Positions 36,985 to 47,349 of a stretch of DNA of 64,000 nucleotides are shown piece by piece. This stretch comes from Adiantum capillus-veneris. Taxonomy: Eukaryota > Streptophyta > Polypodiopsida > Polypodiales > Pteridaceae. Numbering within the stretch: position 1 is the stretch's first letter; every line of letters begins with the position of its first letter. The position numbers were made by a program, and so were the translations under genes. The stretch covers positions 63,430,620 to 63,494,619 of the forward strand of contig CM043956.1 in assembly GCA_014529385.2 (NCBI GenBank). Direction: 5' to 3'. The notes beneath the pieces are model-generated. The model searched no databases. It was not told the origin of the DNA and was given only the letters and a program-made list of their open reading frames with translations.

Positions 36985-37200
36985 TAGTTTCTCTCTCTTT
37001 CTCTCTCAATGTGTGTGCGTTTTTTTGGATCGTATGCATGTTTTCTCTCTCTTTTCCTCTCTCAATGTGTGCGTTTTTTGTTTATGCATGTTCTCTCTCT
37101 CTTTTCCTCTCTCAATGCGTGCGTTTTTTGTTTATGCATGCTCTCTCTCTCTTTTTCTCTCTCAATGTGTGTGTGCATTCTTTGTTTATGTATGTGTGTG
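36985..37200. repeat. About 50 bp tandem repeat, four units
   Basis: Each unit has TCTCTCTCAATGTGTGCG, a T run, then GTTTATGCATG. Mild differences between units. It lies in the SSR-rich right part of the CACTA element. Confidence 0.9.
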
Positions 37201-37218
37201 TGCGTTTTTGTTTTTGTT

Positions 37219-37220
<2 letters not shown>

Positions 37221-37278
<58 letters not shown>

Positions 37279-37340
37279 AACACTATGTGTGTGTGTGTAT
37301 GTGTGTGTGTGAGAGAGAGAGAGAGGGAGAGAGAAAGAGG
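37221..37340. repeat. (CT)n, (GT)n and (GA)n microsatellite cluster
   Basis: CT tract to about 37275, GT tract about 37286-37310, GA tract about 37311-37340. Long open frames across this region are products of the dinucleotide repeats. Confidence 0.95.
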
Positions 37341-37396
37341 GGAAGGGAACATGAGAATGAGGAGAGGGAAGGAGCATACCTGGCTCTCCTTCCTCT

Positions 37397-37502
<106 letters not shown>

Positions 37503-37629
37503 AGAAGAAAAAGAGAGAGAGAGAGAGAGAGAGAAAGTGAGGGAGAGCGTTACCTGCTCCTTGCTTGAGGGCGCCAAAAAACTCAGAACTGAGATCTGAG
37601 TTTTTGGGCGCGCTCGGTTATTTTTTTAG

Positions 37630-37692
37630 CCCAGCCGGCGTCGCTATGAGCGTCGCAAATTTCTTTGTAAATTTGCGACGCTCATAGCAACG
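37630..37692. repeat. CACTA right subterminal hairpin
   Basis: CCGGCGTCGCTATGAGCGTC and a mirrored arm (GACGCTCATAGCAACGCCGG) enclose an AT-rich loop around CTTTGT, a stem of about 27 bp with one mismatch. The arms are made of the element's subterminal words. Confidence 0.9.
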
Positions 37693-38137
37693 CCGGAAAT
37701 TTTTTTTTTGAGCGTCGCTGTGTGAGCGTCGCTAATATGAATAGCCTCTTGTAGTGCTCGCTAACTGCGAGGCATCTTGCTAACCGCAAGGCATCCCGCT
37801 ACCCGCGAGGCATCCCGCTAACCGCAAGACATCTTGCTAACCACCAGGCATCCCGCTAACTGCAGATCATCTCGCTACCCGCGAGGAATAAAAGACATTC
37901 TTTCAAGAATTCTTCTCTTTAAATGATTCTTCAACATGATCAACCAATTCCTCATATCAATCAGAAACAACTTATCAACAGTAACAATCTATCAAGCAGT
38001 GACAATTTTATGAAAGAGTTCTATCACTAATCTATGAAAACATATGCTTGTTTCTTGTGATAAATCACGTTTCTCAGACGGTTTAAGGGGTTCCCTATGC
38101 TTAGCTTCCCAAGTCAAACATGAATAGCAATGCAGAA

Positions 38138-38428
38138 TTATAAATTTGTCTTACCAGATTTGGAGCGCGTGCGGCTAACTCTTGTACTAGAGGTTGGACG
38201 GCTTTGACTTCTTCTTCGGTTGATGTTTCCGCATGAGATACATTCGGAGTACACCTTCCTTGGTGGTGCAACGGGATGGGTGTCCTTAGAACTTCGCGTT
38301 ACATGCGGGAGACGGCACGTCGATGATTGGAGATGGAGATGGCTTGAAAGTGAGAGGTTAAGGGAGAGAGGCTCCCTCCGGCGCGTCGTTGCAAGAGAGC
38401 CTCTGCTTCCGTAGATGTGTGTTTTCAA
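38138..38428 (-). other. LTR-encoded short frame, left LTR of the interior-less element
   Basis: A minus-strand frame (start MKTHIYGS) lies just inside the LTR transcription start and has a counterpart in the right LTR (40412-40753, start MNTHIYGS). GTAAGAC, a good splice-donor sequence, follows in both. Similar in position to the Gag-like LTR frame of the chromovirus. Function unknown. Confidence 0.35.
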
Positions 38429-38914
38429 AGTGAGAGGAGAAGCGTCCTTTATATAGGCCCTAGGAGGGTGCTATGAATACTGAGAGGTTTCAAGAATAGG
38501 AGAAGGAAAAGTTCGCGTGTCGTTGCGGCTCTATATAAATTTAAAAAAAATATTTATTTATATATATTCTTTTCTTTTTCGTTCACGAATCTTATGCGCG
38601 ATTTTAAAAAAGCTCTATACTTACAAGTTCTCATTCTATTTCAAGAGAGAGAGAAAGAAAGAAGTATCTTAATTTTGACTCACCTCTCTTTCTTTCCTAA
38701 AAATACTATCTCTAAGCTTTTTCTTCACACATGGATTAGGTTCCCACATAAACCTATTGTTCCACATAAAAAAAGATCATAAATAAATAGATTCTGAACC
38801 CGATTTCAATCCGATTGCTCTGATAAACTCATGATGACTCACAAAATTGAGAATTTCAATTACTTTGCAAAATAACTGAAATGACTTATATGGATAAATG
38901 TTGGGTACATTACA

Positions 38915-39309
38915 ATCTCCCCAACTTAATAGGGATTCGAGATGTCCTCATCTCGAAGAAAAGTGAGGATACTCCTACTCTAATTACTAGCGACCATCAT
39001 TATGTCAAAAAGGGTGATTTCCAAACTTAGACTTATCCAGTCCACTAAAAGCTCAATCGTATAACTTAATCAATCCTCACTTATTCGATTCATTAAAACT
39101 CAATCACATGACTAAACCAATCTTGACTTAACCAGTCCATCAAAACTTAGTCATATGATTTACCAGTCATGACTTATCCAATCTGTCAAAACTCAATCAT
39201 ATGACTTAACCAGACATGATTATCCCAATCACATGACTTAACCAACCATACACATGTGGAAGCTTGAAGTAGCGAATTAAATCTTTTTAACCTAAGCTCT
39301 GATACCAAT
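38915..39309 (-). repeat. Short interior of the LTR element: minisatellite
   Basis: Polypurine tract at one end, primer site at the other. Between them four to five imperfect units of about 46 bp containing AACTCAATCATATGACTTAA. No coding sequence. Confidence 0.85.
39296..39307 (-). promoter_or_regulatory. Primer-binding site of the interior-less element
   Basis: TGGTATCAGAGC on the minus strand, two bases inside the right LTR; initiator tRNA-Met type. Confidence 0.9.
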
Positions 39310-41241
39310 TGTGAGTTCCCCAACCTCGAAAATATTGGGCAACTTGATACATGGCCTTCCTTTATTATCCTTTTCCATGACGACACCCTACTCCGTTTCC
39401 ACAAAATAGAGATACGAGCAACAAAAGAGAGGAAGTCCTCTATCCATCGTTTACGTGGTTATAAGGGTCATACGCCACAAGCCAGGTGGACAAATCTAAG
39501 AATCCTATGAAAGCTATTTCCTAACATAAAGATGAAATCCCATTGACATATTTACAATCCATAAACAACGCCCTTTTTCCCCACGTTTAAGAGGCACGGC
39601 CACCATCCATAAACCATAAATATGATATGAGACTTAGTCTAAACTAAATAGTAATCTTGTATCACGTAGATTTGGGTCATCTCGACTCTTGGCACAATGA
39701 GTTTCTAATTTCACTTCTCTTAATAAAAAGGAGTGGAAAGTTTCTCAACTAATCGAGACCACCCATCCTTGACTGGCAACCTGAGCCAGCCCCCACTTTC
39801 CACCCCACATTCACACTTTTTACCGCACTATTTTACATATACAAACAGTGTTCCTTAATTAATTTCAAACACAGGTTCTTTTATACAGCCCTTCAAACAA
39901 TACCAAAACAATTCAAACAAGGCCTAATGAAGACAGCCCTATAATTCAACTAACAATTTCTCATGAGTTGCCGCTACCCGCGGACTTTCCCTGTCTAACC
40001 AACAGAGCCTTTGCAAAGGATTTATTATCTAACCGCGAATTATGCAACCTTCCCATCTCGCTAACCGTGAGGCATCTTGCTAACCACCAGGTATCCCGCA
40101 ACCCGCGAGGCATCCCGCTAACCGCGAGGAACAAAAGAGAGTCGATAACCTCAGCTTAATCTCTGCTAGCTGCGGAATCATCTCGCTACCCGTGAGGAAT
40201 AAAAGACATTCTTTCAACAATTCTTCTCTTTAAATGATTCTTCAACATGATCAACCAATTCCTCATATCAATCAGTAACAACTTATCAACAGTAACAATC
40301 TATCAAACAGTGACAATTTTATCAAATAGTTCTTTTACTAATCTATGAAAACATATGCTTGTTTCTTGTGATAAATCACGTTTCTTAGACGGTTTAAGGG
40401 GTTTCTTATGCTTAGCTTCCCAAGTCAAACATGAATAGCAATGCAGAATTATAAATTTGTCTTACCGAATTTGGAGCGCGTGCGGCTAACTCTTGTGCTG
40501 GAGGTTGGACATTTTCGACTTCTTCTTCGGTTGATGCTTCCACATGAGATACATTTGGAGTAGACACCTTCCTTCCCACCTTCCTTGGTGGTGCAACCGC
40601 ATGGGTGTCCTTAGAACTTCGCGTTTCACGCAGGAGAGGGCACGTCGACGATTGGAGATGGAGATGGCTTGAAGGTGAGAGATTAAGGGAGAGAGGCTCC
40701 CTCTGACGCGTTGTTGCAAGAGAGCTTGTGCTTCCGTAGATGTGTGTGTTCAAAGTGAGAGGAGAAGGGTCCTTTATATAGGCCCTAGAAGGGTGCTATG
40801 AATACTGAGAGGTTTCAAGAATAAGAGAAGAAAAAGCTCGCGCGTCGTTGCGGCCCTATTAAAAAATATTTATTTATTTATTTATTTTTAAAAAATTAAT
40901 TTTTTTTACGTTTGCAAATCTTATGCACGATTTTTAAAAAGCTCTATACTTACAAGTTCCCATTCTATCTTGAGAGAGAGAAAGAAAGAAGTATCCTAAT
41001 TTTGACTCACCTCTCTTTCTTTCCTAAAAATACTATCTCTAAGCTTTTTCTTCACACGTAGATTAGCTTCCCACATAAACCTATTGTTCCACATAAAAAA
41101 AGATCATAAATATATGGATTCTCAACCCGATTTCAATCTGATTGCTCTGATAAACGCATGATGACTCACAAAATTGAGAATCTCAATTACTTTGCAAAAT
41201 AACTGAAATGACTTATATGTATAAATGTTGGGTACATTACA
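39310..41241 (-). repeat. Right (5') LTR of the interior-less element
   Basis: 1,932 bp, TGTGAGTTCC to GTACATTACA. A TATATAAA box lies on the minus strand at 40773-40780 and is repeated in the left LTR near 38.45 kb. Followed by the GGTGT duplication. Confidence 0.92.
40773..40780 (-). promoter_or_regulatory. TATA box in the right LTR of the interior-less element
   Basis: TATATAAA on the minus strand, in GGCCTATATAAAGGACC; conserved in both LTRs. Confidence 0.6.
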
Positions 41242-41930
41242 GGTGTTGATAGAGACATAGAGTGGGATTGCATTTGTATCAAAGGGTCTCGATCCTTTCA
41301 TTGTGTCAATGGCTATATGCTTTTTCTATGAGTGCATCAAAGGTCAATGGAGGAAATTCACAAACAAAGGCATAAAGGAGGGATAGAAGTACTTACAAAT
41401 ACAACCCATATCTAGATGAAAGCGATGGATAAGCGTTGAGTAAAGATGATATAAATATGCCCCCATATATGCTAGCCACCACAAGGAACTGAGGAATGCC
41501 TTGATGGTTAATCAAAAATTTGCAATGAATGCAGAGTAGCTTGGCACAAACTTCTACATCCTCAAACACACTAAGACAAAGCGCTTGACTATATATTTTG
41601 AAAGAGATGAATGGCCCAACTGTATTAAGAAAAATTCATTTGTTGTTGAGGGACTATTCGATGACAAGTTAAATGGGTGAGATGATACCAATGTCCTTTT
41701 GAACAATGAGACCACTGCTATTACCTATTCCCACCTTGTGCAATGCATCAAATTTGTTGGAGGGAAGGTGAGCATAATCTACATGTCAAATGATTTCTTT
41801 GAACAAATATATAATAACTCATCCATAGGAGATCTTGTAAGTTCTATCTATGTGATCATTCATAGCCTGCCCATAGTTTGTACAGACCTATATGTGAACT
41901 CCATCTTGAGGAGCATTTAAATCACTTGAC
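41242..41930 (+). pseudogene. Unrecognised broken coding unit, segment 3 (C-terminal part)
   Basis: Continues segment 2 past the LTR element: VDRDIEWDC, then GSRSFHC, ECIKGQW, later GTNFYILKHTKTKRLTIYFE and a final plus-strand frame at 41699-41920 (NNETTAITYSHLVQCIKF). The Cys-x-Ser/Lys-Gly-Ser-Arg and GQW words and their spacing suit the C-terminal part of the same uncharacterised family. Broken in several places. Joining the flanks at the GGTGT duplication restores continuity of the protein-like sequence, which is the main evidence that segments 2 and 3 were one unit. Confidence 0.55.
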
Positions 41931-42200
41931 AATACTTTTCTAGCACTTCACCACCACTAAGAACCAATTGACAACACCTTTTTAGCACTTCACCACTTGG
42001 AAGCACTTGAGTTCTAGATGACAGGAACTTTCTAGCACTTCTCAACACTTGCTATTCTCTTGACGACCACTTGAAGGCATTAATTAGACACTCTGTACTA
42101 CTTGAAAGTACGTTACCACTTGACCAACACTATATGGAACCCTCAATAAAAGAATCAAGTAGACAACAACACAAAATCATTCCTATATAAGGATGTATTC
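41930..42200. repeat. AAGCACTT-rich block (reverse orientation)
   Basis: TAGCACTTCACCACTTGGAAGCACTTGAG-type words recur. These are the complement of AAGTGCTT, so the repeat is in the orientation of the minus-strand coding unit to the right. Start and end are gradual. Confidence 0.65.
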
Positions 42201-42299
42201 ATCATAATTGTTATGAACCGAGGTTTACATACAGAGATAGTTAGCTACAAAAGGATTTAGATACATAGGGAATGAGGCAATGAGATATAGGAGATTTCA

Positions 42300-44250
42300 C
42301 GCAAGGTGTCTACTATGAAAATTTTACCATTCTTTCTCGCTTATATTTGGCTTCTATAGGAGTATATTTGGGGGACATTTTTGGCATTTTTGGAAACGCA
42401 ATTCCATGTTGGGACCATACCTTCAAATCCACAATATCCCAGTTCCGTCATGCAAGAGCCTCCTTCTTGGAATCAAATGGATACTCACTAACGATTTTCG
42501 CTCTATCAGCACTCTCAACCCATTGTAACACAAATTTGGCCACATCCTCTTTCAAGAAATGTTTCCACTGCCTCTTAGCCTACTTCTCAACTCAAGAAGA
42601 ATCACATAGTAAGAAGGATCATTCAAGTACATCTTATACAAGAAACCATCTAGCACTGTGTTTGATTTTTAGAACTTAGGGAAAAGATACAAAAAAGTTT
42701 CTAGATTTTGAAGTAAATTGGGTTTGGAGAATTATGAAAAACCCAACTGCTAGCATGGCAGGTGTTCTCTGGGAGCCGGCCACTCAACTTGCAATGCTTG
42801 GCTGAGGTAGACATTTGCCATTAACATTTTTTAGATTTTGGTGAGTGCCTGAGGACCTTAGGAACACCTTTGCTACCCGACTCACTGCAAGTAGCAAAAT
42901 ATCTACGTCGAGTTGTAGGCAGTATGTCATGTTGTCATCTCCATCTATTTTGGAAAACTAGAGCATCGATACATTTGGGGAAAACCTTATTTTCCCCTTA
43001 TTATGCACGTACACAACTACATTGTTGAATTCAACAATGACTACCAAATCCGTATTTTCATTGAAACGATCAATGAAGCAAGGAACTTGCTGATCAATGT
43101 GTATGTGGGGGTGGTGGGAATTTTGAGCCAACGACATGAATTACTATAGAACACATGAACAAAAACTAAGAGAAAACACTTAATATGTTATATTATCAAG
43201 ACACAGCACGATAGTATGAAAAAAAAGATACAAAGGTGCAAGAAGCTAAAGCTTTTTGCATGCTTTGGTTCTGGAGGGAAGTTTGTTAGTACTTTTTTTG
43301 GGGTCATGGGCTAGCACATTCTCCACCTGCTTTCTTCTTTTCTTCCACAACTCCCATACAACAAATTGTAGGGTTGCATCCATTTTAGGATCCAGCAACT
43401 CAACAACAATGTTGCCCTTACCAATATCAATACCTCTGTTTTCTATAGTAGGGTAAGTTAGGAGCGACGGTAGTAAATGTTGATCACAATGAACAATCTA
43501 ACAATGAATCAGAGATAGAAGGATAACAAGTAGACAAAACAAACATCACCTTTTTTGCATGCAAGCTGAGGTGTCTCCTTGAGCATTGCTCAGTCACCAC
43601 ACTCATTATTTTTTCCACCCTCAAGGTTCTTGTAACTCCTCAGCATGGCATCCAACTTGAAGAGCTTGTCCACATCATGCTTGAAAGACATGGAAGGTCC
43701 TGGGTTGTCAACCTAGCTCACCTAAAACATATCATACGTTTAAGATACATAACAAAGTAGCATGATTCTTGCTCTATGGAAACACCAACTTACCTACATG
43801 CTCCTCATACAAATTCTAGAGTGCCCAACATCTTTCTATAATAGGTATTTCCCATTGAATTTTTGGTATAACACACGTGGGCTTGGTTATGCAAACAATA
43901 GAAAATCAAAAGGGATGGTATGTGTGGACACACAATGGGTAAAAAACCTCGACCGCATGTTTGCTAGCATGTTGACCGTCTGGTACAACGCACTTGGGCT
44001 TAGTTGTGCAAACAATAGAAAAGCATAAGAGATGGTACCGATGTGCACACGATGGATAAAAAACCTTGGCTACATGTTTTCTCGATAGCACTTGGCCACG
44101 AGACACACAATTTCCACCAATTATAATATTATTAGCACTTAAGGTAGACTTGGAAGGTGGAGTAGGCCCTAGAAGGGCCATGCCCTCTCTCTTCAAGAAT
44201 TTGTAGCTAGGAGTCCTTCTTGAAGAAAGTTTTCCTTCTAACCTCATGTA
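42300..44250 (-). pseudogene. Unrecognised broken minus-strand coding unit, downstream part
   Basis: Minus-strand frames give coherent protein-like sequence. About 44.25-43.87 kb: SANNIIIGGNCVSRGQVLS. About 43.74-43.56 kb: FKHDVDKLFKLDAMLRSYKN. About 43.46-43.24 kb: GNIVVELLDPKMDATLQFVV then WELWKKRKQVEN. About 43.12-42.85 kb: CFIDRFNENTDLVV, YVHNKGKIRFSPNV. About 42.65-42.3 kb: VAKFVLQWVESADRAKIV. Gaps between them look intron-like. It is broken in several places. No family was recognised; composition and length suggest a real ancestral protein and not retrotransposon pol. Confidence 0.45.
43866..44090. repeat. About 115 bp tandem duplication in the minus-strand coding unit
   Basis: Two adjacent copies share ACTTGGGCTT/CGTGGGCTTGGTTATGC-like starts, GCAAACAATAGAAAA and GGATAAAAAACCT-like ends; they encode a repeated FYPxCxHxYH-type peptide. 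Confidence 0.75.
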
Positions 44251-44329
44251 GTGGCCTTTTCATTTCCTAAATTGTTGTCTATACAACATGAAAAACAAAA
44301 GAAAAATATGAATTTTGCAACCAACCATG

Positions 44330-45000
44330 AAGCTTGAAGGCTTCTCAAGCACTATCACTTTTGAGAACTTCCCAGTGCACTTGGAAACACATTGAAGCAG
44401 TTTCAAGAACTTTCAAGTATTTCAAAGTGTTGTGAACTACTTGGGAATTCTCACAAAGAGAAGCACTTTGAAGTACTTTCAAATACTTCAAAGTGGTGGC
44501 AAGTGCTTAGAGATGCTCTTAAGGAGAAATGTTTTCAAGTAAGCTCAAGCACTTGGAAGCACGTTGAAACACTTTCAAGTACCTGCAAGTACTTCAAAGT
44601 GGTGTAGAAAGCTTGGATGTGCTCATGATGAGAAGCACTTTGAAGTACTTCAAAGTACTTTCAATTACTTCAAAGTTATATAAAGTGCCTAGAAATTCTC
44701 ATAAGAAGAAGCATTAGCAAGAAATCTCAAGCATTTGGAACCAGTTAGAAACCTTTTGAAGCACTTTGAAGTACTTCAAGGCACTTTGAAGCACTTCAAA
44801 GAACTACCAAGTGCTTTCAAGCACTCGGAAGTACTTCAAAGTGGTATAAAGTGTTTAGAAATTCTCTAGGAACTACAAGGTCTCATGCACTTGGTAGAAC
44901 TCCAAGCACTTTAAAGTACTCTAATCGGGACTCTAATCACTTTCAAGCACTCTGAGTAGTGATGTCAAGCACTTTCAAGTGTTATAAACCTTTCAACTAT
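44330..45000. repeat. AAGCACTT / AAGTACTTCAAAGT repeat block
   Basis: Dense repetition of CAAGCACTT, GAAGTACTTCAAAGTG and CACTTTGAAG over about 670 bp. It lies between coding-like segments of the minus-strand unit, as an intron would, and in that unit's sense reads AAGTGCTT, the same as the block in the plus-strand unit. Confidence 0.85.
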
Positions 45001-45019
45001 CTAAGCACTTTGAAGTGGT

Positions 45020-45830
45020 CCAAGCACACAAAAGTTCACAAAAATTTAGAAATTTAAAATTTAGTACTTGCATGATAGGCACTTTTTTCTTCATATTTCC
45101 AACATTAATCAAGTCACCACCGATTGAAAGTACCCTTTTCAACAATCCAATCTCAGCTTCCTTTTGGAAAACAAGACCTTCATTATATGATGGAGATGAT
45201 CTCAATACCTACACGTCTACTCTAAGCCTCTCCATCTTTGCAATAATTAGAGCCCAAGCTGAGTAGATGCCTTCATTTTGCACACATAAATCACGCTTTA
45301 TTCTAATATAGATCTAGCAAAAATGAAATTTTCTTCAGCTTTATGGGCCTAGTGGCGATCAAGTTCATCTACAATTTGATCCACCCAATCTATGTACAAG
45401 GGTTTGGGATGCACTCTCATTAAAGGGAGATTGGATGTAGTAGGGCCAAACGAGCCAACAAAAAAATCCTTATATCCTTCTAAAATGCACACATAGTAAT
45501 CCATCATGAACTTCATCACTTTCCTATTCAAACCCCCTAATGTGACTTGACATTCTTCAAGACCATGCTACCGACCACTACCCATGAAATCCTATGGATT
45601 TTAGGTTTTTCTTTGGCTGCTACAGAGTTTTCATAGGCAAAGGCCTTGTGAACTTGGTCATGAGCTCATCATTAAAGGAAATAGCCTCGTATAAATTTTG
45701 ATAAAGGAGGAAAAAAACATCATAGAGGTGGTCGTGTACCATGTGGAGGAAGATGTGGGCCTTCTTCTTCTCAGCTACCTTGAAGACAGTGAGCCATTGA
45801 TCACTTACTTTTAGATTCAAAAGAATTCAA
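45020..45830 (-). pseudogene. Unrecognised broken minus-strand coding unit, upstream part
   Basis: Frames from about 45820 down: VSDQWLTVFKVAEKKKAHIF, DHLYDVFFLLYQNLYEAISF (45.82-45.62 kb), KFMMDYYVCILEGYKDFFVG and VHPKPLYIDWVDQIVDELDR (45.53-45.35 kb), RSSPSYNEGLVFQKEAEIGL (45.2-45.0 kb). The segments follow one another in one direction and precede the repeat block and the downstream part. Strongly protein-like (aromatic-rich helices) but no family recognised, and broken. Confidence 0.45.
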
Positions 45831-45949
45831 CTATGAAAGACGAGAGTTTTCCTTACAAGAAAGATAGCAAGGAATTTATAGGTTGTGCAAAATTTTTTAC
45901 ACAAATATACATTTAAAACACTAGAGTCCTGCACATAATTCAAAGAGAA

Positions 45950-47345
45950 TACACAATTAAGATTGACAACTTGATGAGGACTAGATTTCGTCCACCCTCC
46001 AAAAAGGACTTATATTATAATCCTCTAAAGAGAGATCTTTGTTACAATACATGTTTGTGATCTTATGAAGCCTTTCTTGAATCAAGAAGATGGTGTTCTT
46101 AAATATTCCATGGTATAACCCTCCTATCCAAACCCTAAACACCCCATTAGGGGGAACGAAACTACAAGGAAAGAGGAAGATGATGGTGAAAAGATGTATT
46201 TTTCAAGCAAGATAATTGATAATCCATGTACACTTTCTCATGGGAAATCTCTTAGCATAGTTTAGTAATAGAATAGTAGAAATGGAGAAGAATAAACTTT
46301 CATTAGATTGACTTTTCATCCATAACCAAGAGATTGAGCATAGACTCTGTCTCTATAGATCCACACACACACACAGATTTGAAAACTTGGGAACTTGATA
46401 GAGTGTGAGAGAGGAGCAAGAGAGCCAAAAATCCAAAAAGCCTCTCCTTATATGCCTGTGCAAGTGTGCAACTAGTCTTCAATTAGAATGCACAACTTGA
46501 CCAATGAGGTTGGAATACCTCATAATGCAACTTAAGCTTATATTACACTTGTCCTAGCTTAAGTTTCATGAAGAAACCACCCCCCCCCCCCCCCCCCCTT
46601 GCAAGTAGAGACACCACACACACTTGTTAAGTTCACACATAGCAAGTGTTTGCTACTTTGTAAACAAAGACTAGAGTCAACTTACTAAATTAGGAAGAAC
46701 TCATCTAACTTTGTATTTAGCTTTTTCCGTTCATTTAATAAAAAAATTAAACTTATCCGTTTATCAATTAGCTTGGGAGCAAGATCTTTGCACAAACCTT
46801 GGATGCTTATGAAGCTGACTTGTTGCTATAGCCTACTACTTATTTTGGACTTTCTAAATTAGGATAAACTTTGTTAAAAATAAAATTCACCCTTTGTTCT
46901 TTAAAACTTTCACCTTTTGTGCAAAACCTACTAAATCTAGACTTGGGAAATTTAAACAATTTGTGGCAAGTTAGGATTTTACCCTAAGGCTTCCCAGTCT
47001 CTATACTTAAAGTCCTAAGAGTTATTCTAATGACCTGAGCTTAGCACAATCAATTTCTTTTTTTAAACTCCTACAATTGCTCTTCGTCATCTCCTTTGTC
47101 ATGTACCTTTGATCAAGGCTATCCACTGTGCATTTATCCTTCCTTATGTACTTATGACTGAGATAACTAGTTAGAAATTACCCTTGCTCTTTTATGGAAT
47201 TTTACACTTTTGGTCCCTGGCCTTGACATGTTGGTCCATTAGAACTTAATAAATTTCACTTTTTTTCTTTTTATTTTTCCTAGACTTAAGTGACAAAATT
47301 AAGTTGAAAATACTTTCAAAAGATTATAAATCAATATTCATGACA
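45950..47345 (-). repeat. Probable LTR of the broken gypsy element
   Basis: Downstream of the gypsy pol traces (minus strand), LTR-like sequence starts near TGTCATGAATATTGATT at about 47.34 kb and has TATAAGG on the minus strand near 46.45 kb. The far end and a partner LTR were not found. A C homopolymer (46579-46598) interrupts it. Confidence 0.35.
46579..46598. repeat. C homopolymer
   Basis: Run of about 20 C after AAGAAACC; prone to length variation. Confidence 0.9.
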
Positions 47346-47349
47346 TCAC

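Noticed and set aside
41699-41920. 73-codon frame as an independent small gene
   Set aside because: It reads on from the preceding coding-like sequence and is better explained as the end of the broken unit's C-terminal segment.
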